A program made the translations under genes and the position numbers. This document shows, piece after piece, positions 1 through 10,352 of a stretch of DNA of 50,995 nt. The notes under the pieces were generated by a model that worked only from the letters and a program-made list of their open reading frames with translations, was not told the DNA's origin and made no database searches. Every line of letters starts with the position of its first letter. The stretch's first letter is position 1. Source of the DNA: Nocardioides sp. PD653-B2 (GTDB lineage Bacteria > Actinomycetota > Actinomycetes > Propionibacteriales > Nocardioidaceae); NCBI RefSeq assembly GCF_002117935.1, contig NZ_BDJE01000030.1, positions 1 through 50,995 on the forward strand, given 5' to 3'.

Positions 1-126
1 CGCAAGCGACGGGTCAGCGCATGGCGACGGCGACCACATCCTGTACCCCCGTGAGACAGGCTGGCCGCCGTCAAAGACTCTGACGCGATGGGCGGCCGAT
101 CCGTTGCCTCGAGGAGGAAGCTTTCT

Positions 127-1071
127 TCAGCGGCCGATCAGCGGGTCGACCGCGACCGCCACGAAGAGCAACGACAGGTAGAGGTTGGAGGAGTGGAACA
201 GCCGCATCGGCTGGATCACCGAGAGATCCTCGGTGCCCTTGGTGCGGCTCCACATCCGGTGCGCCTCGATCAGGAAGAACGCGCCCAGCACCCCCGCCGC
301 GATCGGGTAGAAGAGCCCAGTGTCGGCGACCGGCCACAGCAGCAGCGAGGTCGCCACCATCACCCAGCTGTAGAGCACGATCTGCTTGCCGACCTCGACG
401 GCCGGAGCGACGACGGGCAGCATCGGCACGTCGACGTTGGCGTAGTCCTCGCGGTAGCGCAGCGCGAGCGCCCAGGTGTGCGGCGGGGTCCAGAAGAACA
501 CGACGGCGAACAGGACGACCGGCACCCACGAGAGCGACCCGGTGACCGCGGTCCAGCCGATCAGCGCCGGGAAGCAGCCGGCCAGGCCGCCCCAGACGAT
601 GTTCTGGGTGGTACGGCGCTTGAGCAGCATCGTGTAGCCGAAGACGTAGAACGCGTTCGCCGCGACCGACAGCACCGCCGAGAGCGTGTTGACCCACACC
701 GCGAGGATCACGGTGGAGAGGATCGCGAGCACGAAGCCGAAGACCAGCGCGGCGGTCGGCGACACGATGTGCCGCGGCAGTGCTCGGCGTCGGGTACGCC
801 GCATCTGCTCGTCGATGTCGCGGTCGTAGACGCAGTTGAAGACCGAGGCGGAGCCGGCCGAGAACGTGCCGCCGACGACGGTCGCGACGACCAGGCCCAG
901 GCCGGGGACGCCGCGGGCGGCGAAGAACATCACCGGCACGGTGGTCAGGAGCAGGAGCTCGATCACCCGCGGCTTCGTGAGGCCGACGTACGCCGCAACC
1001 ACGTCCTTGGCGGTCGGCCGAGGGCCTTCTGTCTGCTGGGCAGCAGAGGCCGACTGGCCGACGTACGTCAC
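127..1071 (-). CDS. ctaB: Protoheme IX farnesyltransferase (heme O synthase)
   Basis: Integral membrane prenyltransferase that attaches a farnesyl group to heme B to make heme O, the precursor of heme A for cytochrome aa3 oxidase. The 314-residue product has the family length, many hydrophobic segments and the two aspartate-rich motifs: NCVYDRDID in the N-terminal half and YREDYANVD further on, both typical of UbiA-type prenyltransferases binding Mg-diphosphate. The GTG start at 1071 follows GAGGA by about five bases. It is divergent from tkt, as in mycobacteria and other actinobacteria (known synteny). The last residues (DPLIGR) run to a TGA at 129-127. Assignment is firm. Confidence 0.95.
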   Translation of the reverse strand: MTYVGQSASAAQQTEGPRPTAKDVVAAYVGLTKPRVIELLLLTTVPVMFFAARGVPGLGLVVATVVGGTFSAGSASVFNCVYDRDIDEQMRRTRRRALPRHIVSPTAALVFGFVLAILSTVILAVWVNTLSAVLSVAANAFYVFGYTMLLKRRTTQNIVWGGLAGCFPALIGWTAVTGSLSWVPVVLFAVVFFWTPPHTWALALRYREDYANVDVPMLPVVAPAVEVGKQIVLYSWVMVATSLLLWPVADTGLFYPIAAGVLGAFFLIEAHRMWSRTKGTEDLSVIQPMRLFHSSNLYLSLLFVAVAVDPLIGR

Positions 1072-1181
1072 GGGGATCCTCGGGCGGGAATGCGGGTACC
1101 GGTTAGGTCATTGGACAGTTTCGAGTCTATCGCCCCGGGTGAGTAGGCTCGGCGGTGCCCGATCCCCCCGAAAGGAACCCT
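1072..1181. promoter_or_regulatory. Divergent ctaB / tkt promoter region
   Basis: Only 110 bp separate the two starts. On the plus strand TAGGCT at 1144-1149 could be the -10 of the tkt operon, giving a leader of about 25 bases that carries the AAAGGA ribosome site at 1171-1176. On the minus strand TAGACT (1129-1124) could be the -10 for ctaB. No good -35 hexamers are visible, which is common in actinobacteria. The -10 calls are pattern matches only. Confidence 0.4.
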
Positions 1182-3299
1182 GTGACCGAGAGCGCTCGAC
1201 TGGACTGGACCGACCTGGACAAGAAGGCGGTGGACACCGCTCGAGTGCTCGCGATGGACGCCGTCCAGAAGGTCGGCAACGGTCACCCCGGCACAGCGAT
1301 GAGCCTCGCGCCCGCGGCCTACCTGCTCTTCCAGAAGGTGATGCGGCACGACCCGGCGGACTCTCGGTGGATCGCCCGCGACCGGTTCGTGCTCTCCTGT
1401 GGGCACTCGAGCATCACGCTCTACACACAGCTCTACCTCGGTGGCTTCGGACTCGAGCTCGAGGACCTGAAGGCGCTGCGCACCTGGGGCTCGAAGACCC
1501 CCGGCCACCCCGAGCTCCACCACACCGCGGGCGTCGAGGTCACCACCGGGCCGCTCGGCCAGGGCGTGGCCAACGCCGTCGGCATGGCCATGGAGGCCCG
1601 GCGGGTGCACGGCCTGCTCGACCCCGACGCCGCTCCCGGCAAGAGCCTCTTCGACCACCACGTCTACGCGCTGTGCTCCGACGGTGACCTCCAAGAAGGC
1701 GTCAGCGGCGAGGCCAGCTCGATCGCCGGCACCCAGGAGCTCGGCAACCTGACGGTCATCTACGACCGCAACCGGATCTCGATCGAGGGCAACACCGACA
1801 TCGCGTTCACCGAGGACGTGGCCGCGCGCTACGAGGCCTACGGCTGGGACGTGCAGGTCGTCGACTGGACCAACGGCGGCAAGAAGTACGTCGAGGACGT
1901 CCCCGCGCTGTACGACGCGATCACCGCCGCCGGCAAGGTGACCGACAAGCCGTCGCTCATCGTGCTCGACACCATCATCGCGTGGCCGGCGCCCCACGCC
2001 CAGGGCACCGAGAAGGCACACGGCAGCGCGCTGGGCGACGAGGAGGTCGCGGCCACCAAGAAGGTCCTCGGCTGGGACCCGGACCTCACCTTCCAGGTGC
2101 CTGCCGACGTCATCGCGCACACCCGCAAGCTCAGCGAGCGCGGCGCCGCGTGGGGAGCCGCGTGGGACGAGCAGTACGTCGCCTGGGCGGCCGCCAACCC
2201 GGACAAGGTCGCGCTGCTGCACCGGCTCAAGGCGCGCACGCTCCCCGAGGGGCTGGAGGACGCGCTCCCCGTCTTCGAGGCGAGCACGAAGGGCGTGGCG
2301 ACCCGGGTCGCGTCGAGCGACGTGATCAACGCGGTCGCTCCCCTGATGCCCGAGCTCTGGGGCGGTTCGGCAGACCTGGCCGGCTCCAACAACACGACGA
2401 TCAAGTCGGCACCGTCCTTCCTGCCGGCCGACCGGGGTGTCGAGGAGTGGAAGGCCGACCCGTACCAGGGCCGGGTGCTCCACTTCGGCATCCGCGAGCA
2501 CGGCATGGGCGCGATCATGAACGGCATCGCGGCCGACGCCCTCACCCGCGTCTACGGCGGCACGTTCCTGACCTTCTCCGACTACATGCGTGGAGCGGTG
2601 CGGGTCGCGGCGCTGAGCCAGCTGCCCGTCATCTACGTGTGGACCCACGACTCGATCGGCCTCGGCGAGGACGGGCCCACCCACCAGCCGATCGAGCACC
2701 TGGCGGCGCTGCGCGCGATGCCGGGCCTCGACGTCGTCCGGCCTGCCGACGCCAACGAGACGGCCGCGTGCTGGTTCACGATCCTCGGTCACACCGACCG
2801 GCCGGCCGCGCTCGCGCTGACCCGCCAGAACGTGCCCGTGTTCCCCCGGGGCGAGGACGCCGAGACAGGTCAGCACTGGGCCGACACCAGCGAGGTGCAC
2901 CGGGGCGGGTACGTGCTCCTCGACGCGGAGGGCGGCGCACCCGACGTCATCCTGATCGGCACCGGCTCCGAGGTGCAGATCGCCGTCGAGGCGCGCGCGA
3001 AGCTCGCCGAGGAGGGCATCCAGGCCCGGGTCGTGTCGATGCCGTGCCTGGAGTGGTTCGAGGAGCAGGACCAGTCCTACCGCGACACCGTGATCCCCCC
3101 GATCGTCAAGGCGCGCGTCTCGGTCGAGGCCGGTGTCCGGCAGGGCTGGCGCGAGTACGTCGGCGACCACGGCCGGATCATCTCGATCGACCGCTACGGC
3201 GCTTCGGCCGACTACGCCCGGATCTACCAGGAGTACGGCGTGACCGCCGAGGCCGTCGTCTCCGCCGCGCACGACTCCATCCTGGCGGCCAGCGTCTGA
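1182..3299 (+). CDS. tkt: Transketolase
   Basis: Thiamine-diphosphate enzyme of the non-oxidative pentose phosphate pathway that moves two-carbon ketol units between sugar phosphates. The GTG at 1182 is chosen over the in-frame GTG at 1155 because AAAGGA lies 5 bases upstream of it; this gives 705 residues, normal for the family. Visible landmarks are [12 protein letters not shown] near the N terminus, the cofactor-binding stretch [13 protein letters not shown] near residue 170, and the pyrimidine-domain [16 protein letters not shown] in the middle. It is the first gene of the operon tkt-tal-pgi-zwf-opcA-pgl. Tal follows after 44 bp. Confidence 0.96.
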   Translation: MTESARLDWTDLDKKAVDTARVLAMDAVQKVGNGHPGTAMSLAPAAYLLFQKVMRHDPADSRWIARDRFVLSCGHSSITLYTQLYLGGFGLELEDLKALRTWGSKTPGHPELHHTAGVEVTTGPLGQGVANAVGMAMEARRVHGLLDPDAAPGKSLFDHHVYALCSDGDLQEGVSGEASSIAGTQELGNLTVIYDRNRISIEGNTDIAFTEDVAARYEAYGWDVQVVDWTNGGKKYVEDVPALYDAITAAGKVTDKPSLIVLDTIIAWPAPHAQGTEKAHGSALGDEEVAATKKVLGWDPDLTFQVPADVIAHTRKLSERGAAWGAAWDEQYVAWAAANPDKVALLHRLKARTLPEGLEDALPVFEASTKGVATRVASSDVINAVAPLMPELWGGSADLAGSNNTTIKSAPSFLPADRGVEEWKADPYQGRVLHFGIREHGMGAIMNGIAADALTRVYGGTFLTFSDYMRGAVRVAALSQLPVIYVWTHDSIGLGEDGPTHQPIEHLAALRAMPGLDVVRPADANETAACWFTILGHTDRPAALALTRQNVPVFPRGEDAETGQHWADTSEVHRGGYVLLDAEGGAPDVILIGTGSEVQIAVEARAKLAEEGIQARVVSMPCLEWFEEQDQSYRDTVIPPIVKARVSVEAGVRQGWREYVGDHGRIISIDRYGASADYARIYQEYGVTAEAVVSAAHDSILAASV

Positions 3300-3343
3300 G
3301 CGGACGCCGCCCCGGGTACCCCACCGCTTTCCTAGGAGGAACA

Positions 3344-4447
3344 ATGACCGACCGTCTCAAGGCTCTCGCTGACGCGGGAGTGTCCATCTGGCTCGACGAC
3401 CTGTCGCGCGAGCGCATCGAGACCGGCAACCTGGCCGAGCTGGTCGAGAAGAAGCACGTGGTCGGCGTGACCACCAACCCCACCATCTTCGCCGCGGCCA
3501 TCGCCAACGGCGAGCGGTACGACCAGCAGGTCGCCCAGCTGGTCGACAAGGGCGAGCCGGTCGACCGGGTGGTCTTCGAGCTCACCACCGAGGACGTCCG
3601 CAACGCCTGCGACATCTTCGCACCGCTCGCGGGCGAGGAGTCCGCCGACGGCCGGGTGTCGATCGAGGTCGAGCCCGACCTGGCCAACGACACCGAGGGC
3701 ACCATCGCGTCGGCCCGCGCACTGTGGTCCGCCGTCGACCGCAGCAACGTGCTGATCAAGATCCCGGCCACCAAGGAGGGTCTGCCGGCGATCACCGCGG
3801 CGATCGCCGAGGGCATCAGCGTCAACGTCACCCTGATCTTCGGCAAGGTCCGCTACCAGGAGGTCATGGACGCGTACCTGTCCGGCCTCGAGGCGGCCCG
3901 TGACGCCGGACTCGACCTGCGCCGGATCCAGTCGGTCGCGTCGTTCTTCGTGTCCCGCGTGGACACCGAGGTCGACGCCCGGCTCGAGAAGATCGGCTCC
4001 GACGAGGCGCTGGCGTTGCGCGGCAAGGCCGCCGTCGCCAACGCCCGGATCGCGTACGCGGCGTACGAAGAGGTCCTGGCGAGCGACCGCTGGAAGCAAC
4101 TCGAGGGGGCCGGCGCCAACCCGCAGCGCCCGCTGTGGGCCTCGACCGGCGTCAAGAACCCGGACTACTCCGACACCATGTACATTACCGACCTCGTGGT
4201 CGCGAAGACCGTCAACACGATGCCGGAGAAGACCATGGACGCGTTCGCCGACCACGGCGAGCTCCGGGGCGACCAGGTGACCGGCAAGGCCGGCGAGGCG
4301 CAGCTGGTCTTCGACCAGCTCGCCGCCGTCGGGATCGACTTCGAGGACGTGCTCGTCGTGCTCGAGACCGAGGGCGTCGACAAGTTCAAGAAGTCGTGGA
4401 CCGAGCTCGTCGAGACGGTCAAGGGCCAGATGGCGGCGGCCGGCTAG
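3344..4447 (+). CDS. tal: Transaldolase
   Basis: Transfers a dihydroxyacetone unit between sedoheptulose 7-phosphate and glyceraldehyde 3-phosphate in the cytoplasm. The 367-residue product has the actinobacterial length. It starts [19 protein letters not shown], has the TTNPTIF motif near residue 47, and carries the Schiff-base lysine in [13 protein letters not shown]. The ATG at 3344 follows a strong AGGAGGA (3334-3340). An open frame extends far upstream through tkt, but that is a shadow. The stop codon TAG shares its last base with the GTG of pgi, so the two are probably translationally coupled. Confidence 0.96.
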   Translation: MTDRLKALADAGVSIWLDDLSRERIETGNLAELVEKKHVVGVTTNPTIFAAAIANGERYDQQVAQLVDKGEPVDRVVFELTTEDVRNACDIFAPLAGEESADGRVSIEVEPDLANDTEGTIASARALWSAVDRSNVLIKIPATKEGLPAITAAIAEGISVNVTLIFGKVRYQEVMDAYLSGLEAARDAGLDLRRIQSVASFFVSRVDTEVDARLEKIGSDEALALRGKAAVANARIAYAAYEEVLASDRWKQLEGAGANPQRPLWASTGVKNPDYSDTMYITDLVVAKTVNTMPEKTMDAFADHGELRGDQVTGKAGEAQLVFDQLAAVGIDFEDVLVVLETEGVDKFKKSWTELVETVKGQMAAAG

Positions 4448-6123
4448 TGGTCGCCGCCGGAGCGCCCGTCGACCCGACCTCGACCGCGGCGTGGGCGCGG
4501 CTGACCGCTCTCGCCGCGGAGTTCGCGCCGGACCTGCGTCGCTGGTTCGCCGAGGACCCGGGCCGTGTCGAGCGGCTGACGTTCACGGCGGGCGACCTCC
4601 ACGTCGACCTGTCGAAGGCGCTGCTCGACGAGCCCGTCCTCGCAGCGTTGCTCGCGCTGGCCGACGAGGTCGGGCTGACGGAGCGCCGCGACGCGATGTT
4701 CCGCGGCGAGCACATCAACGTCACCGAGGACCGGGCCGTGCTCCACACGGCGCTGCGGCTGCCGGCCGACGCGACTCTCGTGGTCGACGGGCAGGACGTC
4801 GTCGCCGACGTCCACGACGTGCTGCGGCGGGTCTACGACTTCGCCGAGAAGGTCCGCTCCGGCGCCTGGACCGGCGTCACCGGGAAGCGGATCCGCACGG
4901 TCGTCAACATCGGCATCGGGGGCTCCGACCTCGGACCGGTGATGGCGTACGAGGCGCTGGCTCCGTACCGCGCTCTGCCGGATGGAGGGGCAGGCCTCGA
5001 GTGCCGGTTCATCAGCAACATCGACCCGACCGACGCCGCGACGACGCTGGCCGGGCTGGACCCCGCGTCCACGCTCTTCATCGTGTCGAGCAAGACCTTC
5101 GGCACGCTCGAGACGCTGACCAACGCCCGGCTCTGCAAGGCCTGGCTGCTCGACGGCCTCGCGTCCGCCGACGAGAAGGAGGCGGTGGCGAAGCACTTCG
5201 TCGCGGTCTCGACGGCGCTCGACAAGGTGGCCGACTTCGGTATCGACCCCGACAACGCCTTCGGCTTCTGGGACTGGGTCGGCGGCCGTTACTCGGTCGA
5301 CTCGGCGATCGGCACGTCGCTCGTCGTCGCGATCGGCCCCGAGAGGTTCGCCCAGTTCCTGGCCGGCTTCCACGCGATGGACCAGCACTTCCGGACCACG
5401 GAGCTCTCCCGCAACGTGCCGGTCCTGATGGGACTGCTCAACGTCTGGTACACGAACTTCCTCGGCGCCGAGAGCCACGCGGTGCTGCCGTACGCGCAGC
5501 TCCTGCACCGCTTCCCGGCGTACCTGCAGCAGCTGACGATGGAGTCGAACGGCAAGGGCGTGCGCTGGGACGGCAGCCCGGTCACGACCGACACCGGTGA
5601 GATCTTCTGGGGTGAGCCCGGCACCAACGGGCAGCATGCGTTCTACCAGCTGATCCACCAGGGCACCCGGCTGGTCCCGGCCGACTTCATCGCGGTCGCC
5701 AACCCGGCCTACGGGCTGCAGGACGGCGACACCGACGTGCACGAGCTCTTCCTCGCCAACTTCCTGGCGCAGACCGCGGCGCTCGCGTTCGGCAAGACCG
5801 CCGACGAGGTGCGGGCGGAGGGCACCGCGGAGGCCGTCGTACCGGCCCGGGCGTTCCCCGGCAATCGGCCCACGACCTCGATCTTCGCACCCGAGCTGAC
5901 GCCGTCCGTGCTCGGCCAGCTGGTCGCGCTCTACGAGCACCTGACCTTCACCCAGGGCGTGGTGTGGGGCATCGACAGCTTCGACCAATGGGGCGTCGAG
6001 CTCGGCAAGCAGCTCGCCCAGCAGGTCGGCCCGGCGATCGCCGGCGAGCCCGACGCGCTGGCGGGCCAGGACGCCTCCACCCAGGCACTCATCGCCTACT
6101 ACAGGGAGCACCGGACCCGATGA
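4447..6123 (+). CDS. pgi: Glucose-6-phosphate isomerase
   Basis: Interconverts glucose 6-phosphate and fructose 6-phosphate, linking glycolysis to the oxidative pentose phosphate branch encoded just downstream. The 558-residue product has paired SIS domains. Signatures are [37 protein letters not shown], the catalytic region MESNGKGV, the histidine of [15 protein letters not shown], and the C-terminal GVELGKQLA. The GTG at 4447 overlaps the tal stop by one base; no strong ribosome site is visible, so coupling to tal is likely. The stop overlaps the zwf start in an ATGA arrangement. Confidence 0.95.
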   Translation: MVAAGAPVDPTSTAAWARLTALAAEFAPDLRRWFAEDPGRVERLTFTAGDLHVDLSKALLDEPVLAALLALADEVGLTERRDAMFRGEHINVTEDRAVLHTALRLPADATLVVDGQDVVADVHDVLRRVYDFAEKVRSGAWTGVTGKRIRTVVNIGIGGSDLGPVMAYEALAPYRALPDGGAGLECRFISNIDPTDAATTLAGLDPASTLFIVSSKTFGTLETLTNARLCKAWLLDGLASADEKEAVAKHFVAVSTALDKVADFGIDPDNAFGFWDWVGGRYSVDSAIGTSLVVAIGPERFAQFLAGFHAMDQHFRTTELSRNVPVLMGLLNVWYTNFLGAESHAVLPYAQLLHRFPAYLQQLTMESNGKGVRWDGSPVTTDTGEIFWGEPGTNGQHAFYQLIHQGTRLVPADFIAVANPAYGLQDGDTDVHELFLANFLAQTAALAFGKTADEVRAEGTAEAVVPARAFPGNRPTTSIFAPELTPSVLGQLVALYEHLTFTQGVVWGIDSFDQWGVELGKQLAQQVGPAIAGEPDALAGQDASTQALIAYYREHRTR

Positions 6124-7670
6124 CCGAAGGCACGCCCGCGTACGTCAACCCGCTGCGTGACCCGCAGGACCGCCGGCTCCCCCGCATCGCAGGACCGTGC
6201 GGACTGGTGCTGTTCGGCGTCACCGGCGACCTGTCGCGCAAGAAGATCATGCCCGCGATCTACGACCTCGCGAACCGCGGCCTGCTGCCGCCGGGCTTCA
6301 GCCTGGTGGGCTTCGCGCGCCGCGACTGGGCGGACCAGGACTTCGCCCAGGTCGTCCACGACTCGGTCAAGTCCTACGCCCGCACCGAGTTCCGGGAGGA
6401 GGTCTGGAACCAGCTCTCGGAAGGCTTCCGCTTCGTCCCCGGCAACTTCGACGACGACGTCGCCTTCGACCAGCTCCGCCGCACGATCGAGGAGCTCGAC
6501 GCCGTCCGCGGCACCGACGGCAACCACGCGTTCTACCTCGCGATCCCGCCCGGGTTCTTCGGCGACGTCGTCGGCCAGCTCAAGGAGCACGGGCTCGCCG
6601 ACGGAGGCGACGCCTGGCGCCGGGTCGTCGTCGAGAAGCCGTTCGGCCACGACCTCGAGTCCGCGCGCGAGCTCAACGAGATCCTCGACAGCGTCTTCAG
6701 CTCCGGCTCGATCTTCCGGATCGACCACTACCTCGGCAAGGAGACGGTCCAGAACATCTTGGCGATGCGCTTCGCCAACACGATGTTCGAGCCGATCTGG
6801 AACGCCAACTACGTCGACCACGTGCAGATCACCATGGCCGAGGACGGCGGCATCGGCGGCCGCGCCGGCTACTACGACGGCATCGGCGCCGCGCGCGACG
6901 TGATCCAGAACCACCTGCTCCAGCTGATGTCGCTGGTGGCGATGGAGGAGCCGACGTCGTTCGACGCCGAGAGCCTGCGCATCGAGAAGCAGAAGGTGCT
7001 CGCGAGCGTCGTGCTCCCCCGGCGCCTCGACCTGACGACAGCGCGCGCGCAGTACGCCGAGGGCTGGGCCGGCGGTCAGAAGGTGCCCGGGTTCCTCGAC
7101 GAGGAGGGCATCAAGAAGTCCTCCACCACGGAGACGTTCGCCGCGGTCACCCTCCACGTCGACACCCGGCGCTGGGCCGGCGTCCCGTTCTACCTGCGCA
7201 CCGGCAAGCGGCTCGGTCGCCGCGTCACCGAGGTGGCGATCGTGTTCAAGCGGGCGCCGCACCTGCCGTTCAGTGCGTCGTCCACCGAGGACCTCACCCA
7301 GAACGCGCTGGTCATCCGGATCCAGCCCGACGAGGGCGTGACCCTCCGCTTCGGGTCGAAGGTGCCCGGCACCGCCATGGAGATCCGCGACGTGAACATG
7401 GACTTCGCGTACGGCGGGTCCTTCACCGAGTCCTCGCCGGAGGCCTACGAACGGCTGATCCTCGACGTCCTGCTCGGGGACCCGCCGCTCTTCCCGAGGC
7501 ACGAGGAGGTCGAGCTGTCCTGGAAGATCCTGGACCCGATCCTCGAGCACTGGGCCAAACAGGACGCCGCGGGCAAGGGCAAGCCGGACGTGTACGAGTC
7601 CGGCACCTGGGGCCCCCCGTCCGCCGACGCGATGCTGGCCCGTGACGGCCGAGTCTGGAGACGACCCTGA
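6120..7670 (+). CDS. zwf: Glucose-6-phosphate 1-dehydrogenase
   Basis: Oxidises glucose 6-phosphate to 6-phosphogluconolactone with reduction of NADP, the entry step of the oxidative pentose phosphate pathway. The 516-residue product shows the Rossmann motif [18 protein letters not shown] near residue 30 and the active-site [13 protein letters not shown] near residue 200. The ATG at 6120 overlaps the pgi TGA (ATGA), so translation is coupled. The next gene is opcA, whose product is needed for activity of this enzyme in cyanobacteria and actinobacteria (established knowledge). There is a 91-bp gap between the two. Confidence 0.96.
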   Translation: MTEGTPAYVNPLRDPQDRRLPRIAGPCGLVLFGVTGDLSRKKIMPAIYDLANRGLLPPGFSLVGFARRDWADQDFAQVVHDSVKSYARTEFREEVWNQLSEGFRFVPGNFDDDVAFDQLRRTIEELDAVRGTDGNHAFYLAIPPGFFGDVVGQLKEHGLADGGDAWRRVVVEKPFGHDLESARELNEILDSVFSSGSIFRIDHYLGKETVQNILAMRFANTMFEPIWNANYVDHVQITMAEDGGIGGRAGYYDGIGAARDVIQNHLLQLMSLVAMEEPTSFDAESLRIEKQKVLASVVLPRRLDLTTARAQYAEGWAGGQKVPGFLDEEGIKKSSTTETFAAVTLHVDTRRWAGVPFYLRTGKRLGRRVTEVAIVFKRAPHLPFSASSTEDLTQNALVIRIQPDEGVTLRFGSKVPGTAMEIRDVNMDFAYGGSFTESSPEAYERLILDVLLGDPPLFPRHEEVELSWKILDPILEHWAKQDAAGKGKPDVYESGTWGPPSADAMLARDGRVWRRP

Positions 7671-7761
7671 TGACCTCACCCCATGAAGCCGCGGGTCTCC
7701 CCCGCAACGCTTCACCCCGCGACTGCGCTCCTCCGACCCGCACTTCCGAGGGGACCCCGAG

Positions 7762-8673
7762 ATGATCGAACTGACCGACACCAACGCAGCGGAGATCGCC
7801 GCAGAGTTCGTGCGGGCCCGCAAGCGGGCCGGCAGCCCGGTGATGGGCATGGTGATGACGATGGTGGTCGTCGTCGACGAGGACGTCGCCGGCGACGTGA
7901 TGACGGTGGCCCGCGAGGCCTCGCACGAGCACCCGGCGCGCGTGCTCGGCGTGATCCTGGGTGACGCCCGGGGCGCCGCCCAGGTCAACGCGCAGGTCGG
8001 CGCGGGCGCGGGCTGGTCCGGCGAGACCGCGCTGATCCGGCTCAAGGGCGAGGTCGTGAAGCACCCGGAGTCCGTCGTACTCCCCCTGCTGCTGCCGGAC
8101 TCCCCCGTCGCGATCTACTGGCCCACCGACCCGCCCGCCGACACCGCCAGCGACCCCCTGGGTGCCCTGGCGCAGCGCCGGATCACCGACGCGGCGGGCG
8201 CCAAGCGCAGCAAGGGCAAGGCGATCCACACGCAGTGTGCGTCGTACACGAAGGGCAACACCGACCTGGCCTGGACCCGGATCACCCCGTGGCGCGCGCT
8301 GCTGGCGGCGGCGCTCGACCAGCACCACCTCAAGGTGACGGGCGCGTCGGTCACGGCGGAGCGGATCAGTCCGAGCGCCGACCTGCTCGCGGCCTGGCTC
8401 ACCGACCGGCTGAAAATCAAGGTCGAGCGCAAGAACTCGTCGGGTCCGGGGATCACCGAGGTCGTGATGGAGACCAAGGAGGGCCCGATCAGCATCTCGC
8501 GCTCCGACGGCAAGCTCGCGACGTACAGCTCGCCGCGGCACCCGGACCGGCCGATCGCGCTCAAGCGCCGCGACCTGCCCGAGCTGCTGGCCGAGGAGCT
8601 GCGCCGTCTCGACGAGGACGACGTCTACGCCGAGACGGCCCGCAAGCTGGTGAAGATCGGACCGAAGGCATGA
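7762..8673 (+). CDS. opcA: Glucose-6-phosphate dehydrogenase assembly protein OpcA
   Basis: Assembly or activation factor for glucose-6-phosphate dehydrogenase. The 303-residue product has the family length and typical features: an N-terminal segment with repeated VVVVDED/DVMTVAREASHEHPAR, the LPLLLPDSPVAIYWPTDPP stretch, and a C-terminal domain with DLAWTRITPWRALLAAALD. The ATG at 7762 follows GAGGGGA. It lies between zwf and pgl and overlaps pgl by ATGA, the usual actinobacterial order. The 91 bp upstream show no clear promoter. Confidence 0.95.
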   Translation: MIELTDTNAAEIAAEFVRARKRAGSPVMGMVMTMVVVVDEDVAGDVMTVAREASHEHPARVLGVILGDARGAAQVNAQVGAGAGWSGETALIRLKGEVVKHPESVVLPLLLPDSPVAIYWPTDPPADTASDPLGALAQRRITDAAGAKRSKGKAIHTQCASYTKGNTDLAWTRITPWRALLAAALDQHHLKVTGASVTAERISPSADLLAAWLTDRLKIKVERKNSSGPGITEVVMETKEGPISISRSDGKLATYSSPRHPDRPIALKRRDLPELLAEELRRLDEDDVYAETARKLVKIGPKA

Positions 8674-9395
8674 GCGACCCGCTCATCGAGGTCCACGACG
8701 ACGCAGCGGCGCTGGCGACCGCGGTCGCCGGCGAGCTGCTGACCCGGATCACCGACGCCCAGTCGTCCGGCGGCGTGCCCCAGATCTGCCTGACCGGCGG
8801 CACCATCGCGGAGGCCGTCCACCGCGAGATCGCCCGGCTGTCACCGGGCTCGGAGGTCGACTGGTCCCAGGTCGTCGTCTGGTGGGGCGACGAGCGGTTC
8901 GTCGGGCCCCAGGACCCCGACCGCAACGCCGGCCAGGCCCGCGCCGCCTTCCTCGACGCCGTCGGGGCCGACCCGGCGTTGGTCCACGAGATGCCCTCGA
9001 CCGCCGACGCGGCCGACGTCGAGGCCGGCGCCGCGGCGTACTCCGACACGCTCCGCGAGCACGGCAGCGGCGAGTTCGACGTCATGATGCTCGGCGTCGG
9101 GCCGGACGGCCACATCGCGTCGCTCTTCCCGGGCTTCGCCCAGCTGGACGTCACCGACCGGGTCGCCGTCGGCGTGACCGGCTCCCCCAAGCCACCCCCG
9201 GAGCGGATCAGCCTGACCTTCCCGGCGCTCAACCGGTCCCGGTCGGTGTGGTTCCTCGTCAGCGGTGAGGGCAAGGCCTCCGCGGTCGCGCAGGCCCTCG
9301 GCGACGCCGACCTCCACGACATCCCCGCCGCCGGTGTCACCGGCCGCGAGGAGACCCTCTGGTTCCTCGACCGCGCCGCAGCGAGCGCGCTCTGA
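8670..9395 (+). CDS. pgl: 6-phosphogluconolactonase
   Basis: Hydrolyses 6-phosphogluconolactone to 6-phosphogluconate, directly after Zwf. The 241-residue product carries CLTGGTIAEAVH, VVWWGDERFVGPQDPDRNAGQA and LGVGPDGHIASLFPG, all diagnostic of the DevB/Pgl family. The ATG overlaps the opcA stop. The last codons and stop (gcgagcgcgctctga) are also the first unit of the tandem repeat array that follows, so the array may have grown from the 3' end of this gene. No 6-phosphogluconate dehydrogenase gene lies in the window. Confidence 0.95.
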   Translation: MSDPLIEVHDDAAALATAVAGELLTRITDAQSSGGVPQICLTGGTIAEAVHREIARLSPGSEVDWSQVVVWWGDERFVGPQDPDRNAGQARAAFLDAVGADPALVHEMPSTADAADVEAGAAAYSDTLREHGSGEFDVMMLGVGPDGHIASLFPGFAQLDVTDRVAVGVTGSPKPPPERISLTFPALNRSRSVWFLVSGEGKASAVAQALGDADLHDIPAAGVTGREETLWFLDRAAASAL

Positions 9396-9577
9396 CCTTC
9401 TCGGTGGTCGAGTAACGAGCGCGCTCCGACCTTCGTCGGTCGAGTAGCGAGCGCGCTCTGACCCCTCGTTGGTCGAGTAGCGAGCGCGCTCCGACCTTCG
9501 TCGGTCGAGTAGCGAGCGCGCTCTGACCCTTCGTCGGTCGAGTAGCGAGCGCGCTCTGACCCTTCGTCGGTCGAGTA
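9381..9577. repeat. Tandem 32-34 bp repeat array, six units
   Basis: Six consecutive units of 32-34 bp begin at 9381, 9415, 9447, 9480, 9512 and 9545. Each starts with gcgagcgcgct (the second with acgagcgcgct) and ends ggtcgagta, with one or two base changes between copies. The first unit contains the pgl stop codon. A partial seventh unit at 9578 merges into the inverted repeat that follows. There are no unique spacers, so it is not a CRISPR array. The whole 9396-9708 gap holds only these repeats and a hairpin. Confidence 0.95.
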
Positions 9578-9666
9578 GCGAGCGCCAGCGAGCGTATCGA
9601 GACCCACTGCTGTGGTCTCGATACGCCCGTCGCGAGCTCGTTCCTCGCTCGCGGGGCTACTCGACC
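9569..9666. repeat. Large imperfect inverted repeat (dispersed element)
   Basis: A nested inverted repeat lies between the convergent pgl and rbpA. The inner arms GTATCGAGACC (9594-9604) and GGTCTCGATAC (9614-9624) match perfectly around a 9-base loop. The outer arms GGTCGAGTAGCGAGCG (9569-9584) and the stretch ending GGGCTACTCGACC (9646-9666) pair imperfectly. Similar sequence is scattered through Nocardioides-type genomes as far as I recall; that link is from memory, the structure is seen. It could act as a two-way terminator. Confidence 0.85.
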
Positions 9667-9678
9667 TTGCTGCTGTGT

Positions 9679-9704
9679 CCGAGCCTTCGCACGCTCAGGC
9701 TCGG
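9679..9704 (-). terminator. Hairpin just after rbpA
   Basis: CCGAGCC (9679-9685) and GGCTCGG (9698-9704) form a perfect 7-bp stem with a 12-base loop, starting five bases after the rbpA stop codon on the minus strand. There is no clear U-tract, as is usual for actinobacterial terminators. It would end the gap-pgk-tpiA-secG-rbpA transcript. Confidence 0.5.
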
Positions 9705-9708
9705 GCAG

Positions 9709-10068
9709 CTAGAAGATGATGTCGCCGGACTTGCGGCGCGAGCGCAGCAGCTGGAGCGCCTCGTCGAGGATGTCGGCCGCCTCCTGGTCGGAGCGGCGCT
9801 CCTTCACGTACGCGAGGTGCGTCTTGTACGGCTCGATCTTCGGCGCGGGGGGCGCGTTCTCGGAGTCGCGTCCCGCAGGCAGACCGCACTTGGGGCAGTC
9901 CCACGAGTCGGGCACGGTGGCCTCCGTCGAGAACGTCACCACCGACCGGTGCTCGTGCGCGCAGAAGTACGTCACTGCCTGACGCGGTGCGGCTTCGCCG
10001 CGCTCCGCCTCTCCCATCGGGCCGGCCCCCACCCGGCTCCCGCGAATAGCGCTTCCTCCACCAGCCAC
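9709..10068 (-). CDS. rbpA: RNA polymerase-binding protein RbpA
   Basis: Actinobacterial transcription activator that binds the principal sigma factor and the RNA polymerase core. The GTG at 10068 is chosen because AAGGGA lies about ten bases upstream and because the product then begins VAGGGSAIRGSRVGAGPMGE, the N-terminal region seen in orthologues; this gives 119 residues. The core domain has the zinc-ribbon-like YFCAHEH and CPKCGLPAG, and the C-terminal sigma-interaction helix region includes KTHLAYVKERRSDQEA. The open frame continues upstream through the secG gap, but that extension lacks family similarity. Confidence 0.93.
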   Translation of the reverse strand: MAGGGSAIRGSRVGAGPMGEAERGEAAPRQAVTYFCAHEHRSVVTFSTEATVPDSWDCPKCGLPAGRDSENAPPAPKIEPYKTHLAYVKERRSDQEAADILDEALQLLRSRRKSGDIIF

Positions 10069-10090
10069 GGAACGTTTCCCTTTCGAAAGA

Positions 10091-10321
10091 TCAGTACGCG
10101 AGCAGAAGCCCGAGGGCGACCACGCAGGCGAACCAGATGACACCGATCCCGACCGTGAGCCGGTCGAGGTTCCTCTCGGCGACCGACGAACCTCCCAGAG
10201 AACTGGAGACGCCACCGCCGAACATGTCCGAGAGGCCGCCGCCGCGGCCCTTGTGAAGCAGCACGAGCAAGATCATCAGACCGCTCGCGATCATGAGCAC
10301 GATGGTGAATAGCAGAGTCAC
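10091..10321 (-). CDS. secG: Preprotein translocase subunit SecG
   Basis: Small membrane subunit of the SecYEG protein export channel. The 76-residue product has an N-terminal hydrophobic segment (LLFTIVLMIASGLMILLVLL), the conserved HKGRGGGLSDMFGGG loop, and a second membrane segment near the C terminus (VGIGVIWFACVVALGLLLAY), the usual two-helix topology. GTG at 10321 is the most plausible start; the longer frame upstream runs into tpiA. Its position directly after tpiA is conserved in actinobacteria. Confidence 0.93.
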   Translation of the reverse strand: MTLLFTIVLMIASGLMILLVLLHKGRGGGLSDMFGGGVSSSLGGSSVAERNLDRLTVGIGVIWFACVVALGLLLAY

Positions 10322-10352
10322 GATCGGAAAGCCTACGTCAGAGGTCCGCGGA

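Noticed and set aside
1..126. Feature in the first 126 bases
   Set aside because: Only a weak 5-bp hairpin (CCTGT/ACAGG, 40-60) is visible; no gene or clear site.
1068..3344. Long minus-strand open frame opposite tkt (758 codons)
   Set aside because: It is the GC-rich shadow of tkt: low-complexity Arg/Val/Asp/Gly product, no family motifs, and tkt is certain.
9381..9577. CRISPR array
   Set aside because: Units are directly adjacent with no unique spacers, part of the first unit is coding, and no cas genes are near.
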